From Paracoccaceae bacterium (GTDB lineage Bacteria > Pseudomonadota > Alphaproteobacteria > Rhodobacterales > Rhodobacteraceae): a stretch of 64,000 nucleotides of DNA. The stretch's first letter is position 1. Each line of letters begins with the position of its first letter. Shown here piece by piece: positions 57,565-64,000 of the stretch. The DNA is taken from positions 1,040,136 through 1,104,135 of the forward strand of contig JAWPMR010000001.1 in the NCBI GenBank assembly GCA_033344815.1, read 5' to 3'. A model generated the notes under the pieces. That model worked only from the letters and a program-made list of their open reading frames with translations. It was not told the DNA's origin and searched no databases. Made by a program: the position numbers and the translations under genes.

Positions 57565-57939
57565 ATGCGCATACTTCCCCTTTTCACCACTCTCATCGCA
57601 TTTGCAGCTGCAGATACGGGTCGGGCCGGATCTGATACCGCCCAAATCGCGGAAATTGTAACCTATCGACTCAAGGACGGGGTCACCACGCAAGACGTTG
57701 TGAAGGCCGCGCAGGCCACGGAACCCTTTTTGGGCAGTACGGGCGCGGTCGTGTCGCGCAGCCTGTCACGGGATGAAAACGGTGTTTGGACGGATTATAT
57801 TCTCTGGACATCACTGGAGGCGGCCAAAGCCACCGAAGCTCAGGCAATGCAACGGCCCGAATTCATGTTCTTTTTTGCAATGATGGCCGAGAAGACCGTC
57901 GAGCTGCGATACGCAACGGTTCTGATGCAGATGGACTAG
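57565..57939 (+). CDS. Small exported protein with a possible dimeric alpha/beta-barrel fold
   Basis: 124 residues: signal peptide MRILPLFTTLIAFAAADTGRA, then IAEIVTYRLKDGVTTQDVVKAAQA, which resembles antibiotic-biosynthesis monooxygenase or stress-responsive dimeric barrel proteins, as do YILWTSLEAAKATEAQAM and FMFFFAMM. No catalytic residue can be named. RBS AAAGGA lies upstream of ATG 57565. The WYL regulator gene follows after 27 bases. Confidence 0.7.
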   Translation: MRILPLFTTLIAFAAADTGRAGSDTAQIAEIVTYRLKDGVTTQDVVKAAQATEPFLGSTGAVVSRSLSRDENGVWTDYILWTSLEAAKATEAQAMQRPEFMFFFAMMAEKTVELRYATVLMQMD

Positions 57940-57966
57940 CCCGCCCGCCGGTGGCAGTGTCAGCAC

Positions 57967-58632
57967 ATGCGCCGCACTGACCGCCTTTTCGACATCATAC
58001 AGATCCTGCGCGATGGCAAGTTACACCGCGCGCAGGACATTGCCGAACGGCTTGAGGTGTCAACCCGCACAATTTATCGCGATATGGACACGCTGACGGC
58101 CTCGGGCGTGCCCGTGGAGGGTGAACGCGGTGTTGGTTACATGATCACATCGGCGATCACCCTGCCCCCACTGACGTTGACCGTTGAGGAGTTGGAAGCC
58201 CTCAACTTGGGTATGGCGATTGTGGCAGAAGCCGCAGACGCGGAACTCAAATCAGCAGCTCTCAGCCTCGCAGAGAAGGTCGATGCAGTTCTGCCGGTGC
58301 AGACAATCGCGGAGGCGGATGCCTGGAAATTTGCGGTGTATCCCTTCGCGGACGCCGCGCGTGGTTTTTCACATATGTCGACCTTGCGTGCGGCCATCCG
58401 GGCCAAGCAGAAACTTCGACTGACCTACACCTCAAAACATGCAGAGGTGACGACACGCACCATCCGACCGCTGCACATGGAGTATTGGGGGCGTATCTGG
58501 ACGCTGACGGGGTGGTGCGAATTGCGCGACGCTTTCCGCGTGTTTCGCGTCGATCTGATCGACACCGCGGAGGCACTCCCGGAGTTATTCGTTGATGAAC
58601 CCGGCAAATCACTCAGTGACTATGTGCCATAG
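57967..58632 (+). CDS. YafY-family WYL-domain transcriptional regulator
   Basis: 221 residues. N-terminal helix-turn-helix (HRAQDIAERLEVSTRTIYRD, residues of about 19-38) with a wing (EGERGVGYM), then a WYL domain ending in EYWGRIWTLTGWCELRDAFRVFRVDLI. WYL proteins sense small ligands or nucleotides. It probably controls its own operon through the dyads at 57494-57526. Confidence 0.9.
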   Translation: MRRTDRLFDIIQILRDGKLHRAQDIAERLEVSTRTIYRDMDTLTASGVPVEGERGVGYMITSAITLPPLTLTVEELEALNLGMAIVAEAADAELKSAALSLAEKVDAVLPVQTIAEADAWKFAVYPFADAARGFSHMSTLRAAIRAKQKLRLTYTSKHAEVTTRTIRPLHMEYWGRIWTLTGWCELRDAFRVFRVDLIDTAEALPELFVDEPGKSLSDYVP

Positions 58633-58808
58633 GGACCGCGCAAAATCCGTCCTGAGCCCGTTAAAAGCTCCCAAACGACACAGCTCCGCCAAGTCAAACA
58701 CCATCGGTCCGTGACTGCTTGTTCCTAAAACAAAGCGTTGCCGAGGTTCGGGCCAAAACAACACTTTGTCTGTTTGCTGCAGAGAGTCCCCTACATCTTA
58801 GTTGGTGA

Positions 58809-59039
58809 TCAGCAGCCTGCTGCATTATTGGCAGCAACGCCACCAGCGACAGCACCACCAGCGGTAAGGATGTCATTCCCGGATCCACCGCCAAGCTGAT
58901 TACCAAGCGCTGCACCAGCCAACGCACCGGCGACACCGGCACCCACGCAACCAACCTGCCTCTGTTGCTCAGGGGATGTTGCGCAGGCCTGCAAAAGACC
59001 CATGGCGGCGAGCACCGCGATAATACCTGTTTTTTTCAT
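58809..59039 (-). CDS. Glycine-zipper lipoprotein
   Basis: 76 residues from ATG 59039 (RBS GAGGAA). Lipobox LQAC with Cys19, then a glycine/alanine-rich zipper (VGCVGAGVAGALAGAALG and AGGAVAGGVAANNAAG) of the outer-membrane lipoprotein type. The function is structural or unknown. A hairpin at 59061-59079 (GGTCGG/CCGACC) lies in its 5' region. The 176 bases between it and the WYL gene show nothing. Confidence 0.78.
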   Translation of the reverse strand: MKKTGIIAVLAAMGLLQACATSPEQQRQVGCVGAGVAGALAGAALGNQLGGGSGNDILTAGGAVAGGVAANNAAGC

Positions 59040-59150
59040 TCGTCTATTCCTCATAAAGCCGGTCGGCCCGATACCGACCATTATTTAAGTACGGGTAGGT
59101 TGATAACGCTTCAAGTCGTAGAATATTCAATCCGGCGGAAATGCGCTCGT

Positions 59151-59510
59151 TCAAGATGTAAGTTTCCAGCCGGTTTGAGCGGGTAAAAACGCTTCGACGC
59201 TGGCTTGTGCGATGACAATCGGACCTTCGCCGTCCGTCGGCACGTCGAGCCCCCCCTTGACCACACGCACGCTCGCCCGGCCGCGCGGCAGCGTCGCCAC
59301 CAATGCATCCGCATCAACAGAATCAGGATCCTGGACCCCCACTGTGACCTGCACCCGCATCTGATCATGGCCCAGATCTACAGCGCCAAAGAGTGGCAAT
59401 GACGAATGACGAAACGCATCCTCAATCGCCCGTTTGGCCGCCTTGGTGTAATCCTGACCATGCAGATCATTGCCCATGCCCATTTCGATGATCAACCGTT
59501 GCTCAGTCAT
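59151..59510 (-). CDS. Lin0512 family protein, copy 2
   Basis: 119 residues of the small Lin0512 family (function unknown). Segments RLIIEMGMGNDLHGQDYT, AIEDAFRHSSLP and VRVVKGGLDVPTDGEG align with the upstream copy at 59503-59853. It overlaps that copy by 8 bases. No membrane or export signal. Confidence 0.83.
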   Translation of the reverse strand: MTEQRLIIEMGMGNDLHGQDYTKAAKRAIEDAFRHSSLPLFGAVDLGHDQMRVQVTVGVQDPDSVDADALVATLPRGRASVRVVKGGLDVPTDGEGPIVIAQASVEAFLPAQTGWKLTS

Positions 59511-59853
59511 CTGCGCGCTCCATGTTGAACCCGACCGTCAGGGCGACATTGGCCATGATCGTCGGATGACCCTGTCCTTCAGGGCGCGCGACGTCGAGCC
59601 CCCCGTGATAGACCCGCACTTCGGTGTTGCCGTAGGGAAAAACCTTGCGCACCTCGGCCACGTCAACCGCATCCGGTTGTTGCACGCCAATATCGACGAT
59701 GATCTGCATATCGGTTTTCTCAAACCCGAACAGTTCGGCAAGGTTGATTGAATTGTGCCAAAGCGCATCACGCACCCCGCGCACGGCGGCTTGTGTGTAA
59801 TCCCCGCGCCGCAGGGACGTTCCCATGCCAAATTCCACCAGTAACCGTTTCAT
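59503..59853 (-). CDS. Lin0512 family protein, copy 1
   Basis: 116 residues. KRLLVEFGMGTSLRRGDYTQ, VRDALWHNSINLAE, IVDIGVQQPDAVD and VRVYHGGLDVARPEGQG align position by position with the downstream copy, so the two are paralogues and may form a heteromer. It starts 20 bases after the ABC ATPase gene. Confidence 0.83.
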   Translation of the reverse strand: MKRLLVEFGMGTSLRRGDYTQAAVRGVRDALWHNSINLAELFGFEKTDMQIIVDIGVQQPDAVDVAEVRKVFPYGNTEVRVYHGGLDVARPEGQGHPTIMANVALTVGFNMERADD

Positions 59854-59873
59854 CGCTTCTTCCTTTCCGCCCC

Positions 59874-60968
59874 TCAGGCGTCAAAAACAAAACACCGGTC
59901 ACGCCGGATCGTGAGCCACATCACCGTGCCCGGCTTTGGCAGGAATACATTTGGCACGGTCGCGCGCAGCATGGATCCGTTGTAGTCCATCTGAAACTCC
60001 ACAAGGCTTTCGCTCCCCATGAAACGCGCGCGCTGCACGACTGCCCGCGCGGCTGTTCCATCACTTGCCGTTGGCTTGGGCCCCTGCCCGTTTCGGTCAA
60101 AATCAATCCGCACGTGTTGGGGGCGAAACACAATATGCACCTGCGTTCCATCCGGTACACCGGGTGCCAGGAACCGCCCGAACGGCGTTTCCGCCAAAGC
60201 CCCGCTGACCTCTGCCTGCAACACATTGGAATCCGAGAAAAACGCCACCGCGGCGCGGTCCACAGGACGGGTATAGACATTGTAGGGCGCGCCGCGTTGT
60301 ACGATCCGGCCATCCCGCATGAGCGCGATTTCATCAGCCATGCGCATGGCTTCTTCAGGCTCATGCGTTACGAGTAAAACGGCCGTGTCTTCTTCTTTGA
60401 GAATGTTCAACGTTTCATCGCGTATGCCATCCCGCAGCCGGTTATCGAGGCCCGAGAATGGCTCGTCCATCAACATGATCTTGGGCTTTGGCGCCAGCGC
60501 TCGGGCCAGAGCCACACGCTGCTGTTCCCCCCCTGAAAGCTGATGCGGATACCCGTCGATAAAGCGCATCAGGTCCACCCGGGTCAGCAATTCCTCGACC
60601 CGAGCGCGCTTTTCAGATTTGCTGAAGGATTTCAATCCAAAGGCCACGTTTTCCGCGACGCTGAGGTGCGGAAACAGCGCAAAATCCTGAAACATCAGTC
60701 CAATCTCGCGCCGTTCAGGCGGCAGGCGAAAAATCGTATCGCAGACCAACTGGCCATCTACATGAATTTCACCACTGTCCTGCATCTCAACACCGGCAAT
60801 CATGCGCAACGTGGTGGACTTTCCACATCCGGACGGCCCGAGCAGGCAGGTCACCTGCCCTGGCTCGATCGCGAAACTCACGTCATCAACAACCGCGCGA
60901 CCGTTGAAGGCGCGTCTCAGGTTCCTGATTTCCAGCCGTGGCGGGGAAGGTGTCACGCAGCTATCCAA
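59874..60968 (-). CDS. ABC transporter ATP-binding protein, importer (MalK/FbpC) type, no permease nearby
   Basis: 364 residues: Walker A LLGPSGCGKST, signature LSGGEQQRVALARALA, Walker B IMLMDEPFSGLD, H-loop LLVTHEPEEAMRMAD, then a TOBE-like C-terminal part. The start is a TTG at 60968 (or GTG 60956). It is of the importer type used for iron, polyamine or sulfate uptake, yet neither permease nor binding protein genes are adjacent. Instead it follows an SSS symporter gene by 30 bases. Confidence 0.9.
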   Translation of the reverse strand: MDSCVTPSPPRLEIRNLRRAFNGRAVVDDVSFAIEPGQVTCLLGPSGCGKSTTLRMIAGVEMQDSGEIHVDGQLVCDTIFRLPPERREIGLMFQDFALFPHLSVAENVAFGLKSFSKSEKRARVEELLTRVDLMRFIDGYPHQLSGGEQQRVALARALAPKPKIMLMDEPFSGLDNRLRDGIRDETLNILKEEDTAVLLVTHEPEEAMRMADEIALMRDGRIVQRGAPYNVYTRPVDRAAVAFFSDSNVLQAEVSGALAETPFGRFLAPGVPDGTQVHIVFRPQHVRIDFDRNGQGPKPTASDGTAARAVVQRARFMGSESLVEFQMDYNGSMLRATVPNVFLPKPGTVMWLTIRRDRCFVFDA

Positions 60969-60998
60969 ATCCGATAGAATTCATCAGATAACGGGCTA

Positions 60999-62357
60999 TC
61001 AGCCCTTCCGGCTACCCGCAAGCACTGCTGCGAATCCGACGCCCAGAACCACGATGCAGATTACCAGCAACTGTTCATATTTATGACCATCCGGAAGCAA
61101 TGCGGCGACGGTTGGCCAGCTGCGCGCAAAATAGGCAATAGCCCCCAGCATCGCAGCGGCATAGGCCACCAGATAGGACCACAAGGCAATGGTGCGCCCG
61201 CCCATGAGCCCGATCAGCAGGATCGGCGACAGAAACATGGAGGCCGTGCCGCTGACGGCAACAGCATCAAACAGCGTCGCATTCCCCCAGAGGGTCAGAG
61301 CCGCCCCCAGCCCCATCACGGCACACATTACCAGACGCCCACCGCTGAGGCTGCGCGCAACGAGGCCCATTTCTTCTACTGCGAGCCGCGCAGAGGAGGC
61401 CAGCGCAGAATCAAGTGTGCTCAGTGCGGAGACCAGCAAAGAAAGGATCAGAAGCGTAAACACCCACGGTGGGAACATATCTGACCACGTACCGATCAAT
61501 TGAGCCTCATAAGGCGCGCCGATCAGGCTGGCCTGAATGCCAAAGAAACCAAATGCGAGAATGCAAAGAGTGGAAATCCAGAACGCATGGATAAAGGAAC
61601 GCTTTGTGATGTCCGGGTCGGCCAGAAATCCGCGATCCATCATCACCGGATCATGTGCCGGATAGGAAAAGACCTGAAGGCCCGCAACGACCAAGAGAAT
61701 CCAGCCGTTGTAGGGACCAGACACGCCCGGCGCCGTCATAACCGCCGCAAAGGAGAATTGTGGCGACACGACAAGCGCGACAAAAGCCAGCGCCAGCGCC
61801 GCGAGAAAAAGCGCCATCTGAACAACATCTGTGCGCAGGGCTGCATTCAGCCCGCCCCATGCAGAATAGGCTAATCCCAGAACGGATACGATCAGGATCG
61901 CGATTGTGCCATTCCCGCCCGCCAGCGCATCAAAGATCAGGCCGATCACAAGCAGGTTGGCAAACACCTCTGATAGAAGCCGCAAGCCAATCACCAGGTT
62001 ATAGCCGCCCTGCCCGACCCGCCCGAAATGCGCACCCAGCCAGTCCTGAACTGATCGCGCGCCCGTCCGGCGCAAATGCGCGACAATCAGCCCCCCTGTC
62101 AGAAATGATCCATAGTAAGCAGTATAAGCGAGTGTGCCCGCGATCCCGTAGTAATACCCCAATATGGCCGCGTTCATCAGGGAGCGTGCGAAAATCCACG
62201 TGGTCACCTGGCTGAGAACGAGCATCCAGAGACCGGGTGCAGAGCCGCGCGCCGATCTGCCACCAAAGAATCCCTCAACCGTGACGCGACGCGGCGCAGC
62301 CAGCATACTGGCGGCAATAACGACAGCAAAGAGGACAATTAAAACAGTGACATGCAT
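60999..62357 (-). CDS. Sodium:solute symporter (SSS) family transporter
   Basis: 452 residues with about 12-13 membrane helices. MLVLSQVTTWIFARSLMNAA at the start and LLVSALSTLDSALASSARLAVEE (sodium-site serines of helix 8 type) place it in the SSS/proline symporter group. The substrate is not predictable. It heads the unit followed by the ABC ATPase and two Lin0512 genes. The first 120 bases upstream separate it from the DNA repair gene. Confidence 0.88.
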   Translation of the reverse strand: MHVTVLIVLFAVVIAASMLAAPRRVTVEGFFGGRSARGSAPGLWMLVLSQVTTWIFARSLMNAAILGYYYGIAGTLAYTAYYGSFLTGGLIVAHLRRTGARSVQDWLGAHFGRVGQGGYNLVIGLRLLSEVFANLLVIGLIFDALAGGNGTIAILIVSVLGLAYSAWGGLNAALRTDVVQMALFLAALALAFVALVVSPQFSFAAVMTAPGVSGPYNGWILLVVAGLQVFSYPAHDPVMMDRGFLADPDITKRSFIHAFWISTLCILAFGFFGIQASLIGAPYEAQLIGTWSDMFPPWVFTLLILSLLVSALSTLDSALASSARLAVEEMGLVARSLSGGRLVMCAVMGLGAALTLWGNATLFDAVAVSGTASMFLSPILLIGLMGGRTIALWSYLVAYAAAMLGAIAYFARSWPTVAALLPDGHKYEQLLVICIVVLGVGFAAVLAGSRKG

Positions 62358-62483
62358 GCCGGGACTTTCTTGTTGTTCCGTCCCCCGGCTAGCCGAACCA
62401 TTCGACGCACGCCAGTCCGCCTGAGTGATTTGTCATGAAAGTGATCGAGCGTGCGCAGTGCGCGCCGCGTTGCCGCTCTGAAT

Positions 62484-63602
62484 TCAGGTCAGCTCAAACA
62501 CGCCGGCGGCGCGGTCCACGCCATTGACTTGCACAATGATCTGGTGCGTTCCGGGATAGAGCCTGAATGTCGTCGCATCCCCTTTGAGCTTATGGGTCTT
62601 GCGCAGCACCATGGATTTACCCGGGCTGACCGAACCCTGTTTGAGCTTGAACACTTTCTGTCCTTGTTTTCCTTCGGGGCGCGCGAATGTGATGCGATAG
62701 TCTACAAGAACTGGCAGGTCGGATGGGGCATCAATTTCACAACTGAAAACCAAGGCGTCGCCCATTCTCACGCTGGGAGTCTCGATGTCCAACTGGACCG
62801 AAACCGGCGCTTTGGCGTCGTATCCCAAAGCGGTCATGGCGCCTGTGTGCCCCTGTTTGATCAACGTGCGCAAAGCATGGCGTGTCATCCACGCAAGTTC
62901 CCCCGACGTTTGATGTCCGCGTTTCTTCCACTGGCTCAACCTCTCCAAAACCAGTTCAGGATCCGTTTTTGAAAGATCATTCAGATGATTGGCAATGGAC
63001 CTTGTGACATAGCGTGTCGGATCAGCATGCAACTTGTCCAACAGAGGCACGGTTTGATTGGCGCTGAGCGTCACGGCCTTGGCCCAAGGCAGTTTCGGGC
63101 GCGTGCCCTCGCTCACAAGTCGGCGTACATGATAGTTCTCATCCTCAGCCCAAGTCGCCAATGTGATGAGGGTTTCTTCCGGCCATCGGTTGATGAAAGG
63201 ACGGATGTAAAACTCCATCGAAAATCGCTGTGTCGCGCGATAGAGCAAGTCCATTGAACGCGCACGATGCATCTCCAATCCACGGCGCACCGCCAATATA
63301 CCGGGAACGGCATGGATAAACTGTCCAAAATCATCGTCCCTGAGCGCCGGATCCAGCGGGGCGGGCATGGCCGCCTCCAGCGCTTCAGCCATTGACGGAA
63401 AGTCACCCGGCAGCTGGGTCGCGATGCAATCTGCGAGCCACTCCATCCGCGCCATCAGTTCCCGTTCAGCGAAACCGGCGAGGGCCTCGCGCTGAAAACG
63501 CGCCGCATCGAAACCCGGTACGGCAGAGGCATATTCCTGGGCCAGCTGAGCAACCGTGGTTTGGTTGAACAACTGGTCTTTCAATAGGACCGTTTCAGCC
63601 AT
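62484..63602 (-). CDS. AlkC-type DNA alkylation repair protein
   Basis: 372 residues. A HEAT-repeat-like part (ENYHVRRLVSEGTRPKLPW, VTRSIANHLNDLSKTDPEL) like AlkC/AlkD glycosylases, followed from about residue 270 by a beta-rich Ig-like domain (FSCEIDAPSDLPVLVDYRITF), the AlkC extension. It removes alkylated bases. ATG 63602 follows an SDR stop by 3 bases, so the two are cotranscribed. Confidence 0.85.
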   Translation of the reverse strand: MAETVLLKDQLFNQTTVAQLAQEYASAVPGFDAARFQREALAGFAERELMARMEWLADCIATQLPGDFPSMAEALEAAMPAPLDPALRDDDFGQFIHAVPGILAVRRGLEMHRARSMDLLYRATQRFSMEFYIRPFINRWPEETLITLATWAEDENYHVRRLVSEGTRPKLPWAKAVTLSANQTVPLLDKLHADPTRYVTRSIANHLNDLSKTDPELVLERLSQWKKRGHQTSGELAWMTRHALRTLIKQGHTGAMTALGYDAKAPVSVQLDIETPSVRMGDALVFSCEIDAPSDLPVLVDYRITFARPEGKQGQKVFKLKQGSVSPGKSMVLRKTHKLKGDATTFRLYPGTHQIIVQVNGVDRAAGVFELT

Positions 63603-63605
63603 GAA

Positions 63606-64000
63606 TTAGATTGTCGCGTTGGTGGCGCCACCGTCACACAAAATATTTTGCCCAATGATGAAACCTGCGTGTTGCGAGCATAAGAACGCACAGGTCGCAC
63701 CAAATTCCTGCGACGTGCCATATCGGCCAGCCGGGATGGTCGCCGCGCGTCGTGCGCGGGCATCTTCAATTGAAATGCCATCACGTTTTGCCACCGGACC
63801 ATCAAGCGCTTCCGCGCGATCCGTGGCATGAATGCCCGGCAGGAGGTTATTGATCGTCACACCCTTGCCCGCGACCTGACGACTGGTACCGGCAACATAA
63901 CCGGTCAACCCGGTGCGCGCGGCGTTGCTGAGTCCCAATTGCGGGATCGGCGCTTTGACCGATTGTGACGTGATATTGACCACCCGCCCCCAACCGCGGT
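63606..64000 (-). CDS. SDR family oxidoreductase, 5' part outside the window
   Basis: The visible C-terminal part (about 131 residues) continues past base 64000. WGRVVNITSQS, a YVAGTSRQV stretch (place of the YxxxK motif, here lacking the usual Tyr-x3-Lys spacing), PAGRYGTSQEFGATCAFL and GQNILCDGGATNATI match the SDR family. The N-terminus is not visible. Confidence 0.85.
   Translation of the reverse strand, partial: RGWGRVVNITSQSVKAPIPQLGLSNAARTGLTGYVAGTSRQVAGKGVTINNLLPGIHATDRAEALDGPVAKRDGISIEDARARRAATIPAGRYGTSQEFGATCAFLCSQHAGFIIGQNILCDGGATNATI

Noticed and set aside
1-64000. tRNA, rRNA, CRISPR, transposon or prophage structural genes
   Set aside because: Gaps between genes were read for these and none was recognised; the only phage-like genes are the lysis pair at 23295-24487.

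Overview
The window is a continuous stretch of housekeeping chromosome from an alphaproteobacterium of the Rhodobacteraceae, most likely the Roseobacter group; the genus cannot be fixed from sequence alone. The reasons are the gene order (trpGDC-moaC-moeA-lexA, comEC, gltX, gltA; pyrC-pyrE-dnaB; alr, radA, cvpA, purF; surE-pcm-nlpD; tatABC), family choices typical of the group (DUF1194, fused indolepyruvate:ferredoxin oxidoreductase, Lin0512, GTA-type holin), and an alphaproteobacterial SOS box (GAAC-N7-GAAC) in front of lexA. I recognised no rRNA, tRNA, IS element, prophage structural gene or CRISPR array.

1-8.7 kb: a truncated LysE-type exporter, gpt, an aminotransferase, then a tight run of a PpiD-type chaperone, trpE and a zinc-dependent deacylase, facing a reverse-strand cell-envelope protein with a YibQ-type C-terminal domain. 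8.8-14.4 kb: trpG-trpD-ung-trpC-moaC-moeA with stop/start overlaps, then lexA with its own SOS-box promoter. 14.4-19.3 kb: comEC (reverse), gltX, gltA. 19.3-20.0 kb is the only gap above 300 bases; it holds a good Rho-independent terminator and perhaps a small RNA.

20-31.3 kb (reverse strand): murI, argC and a cytochrome c maturation set (ccmE ... ccmF, ccmH) interrupted between ccmE and ccmF by an endolysin/holin pair of the gene-transfer-agent (GTA) lysis type; a PaaG-like isomerase follows ccmH. Upstream lie an acyltransferase and the giant indolepyruvate oxidoreductase gene, divergent from a LysR regulator with a LysR-type dyad between them. A compact small-RNA candidate with a strong terminator lies just after lysR.

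32.6-45.2 kb: a tiny membrane protein, purL, a reverse-strand MoxR ATPase / P-loop kinase / VWA protein unit, pyrC, pyrE, dnaB, a DUF1194 VWA protein, alr and an MlaE/MlaF-type lipid transporter pair. 45.4-54.9 kb: a membrane coiled-coil protein, radA, cvpA, a soluble histidine kinase, purF, a DUF1801 protein, an SDR, and surE-pcm-nlpD, where the NlpD-like lipoprotein has lost the metal ligands of its M23 domain. 54.9-64 kb: a DUF815 ATPase and tatCBA (reverse), a secreted small protein plus WYL regulator behind a dyad-rich region, a glycine-zipper lipoprotein, and a reverse-strand unit of an SSS symporter, an ABC ATPase without a permease, and two tandem Lin0512 proteins; then an AlkC-type DNA repair protein and a truncated SDR.

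Best candidates for something undescribed: the SSS / ABC-ATPase / double-Lin0512 unit, the GTA-type lysis pair inside the ccm cluster, and the small-RNA candidate at 32.48-32.55 kb.
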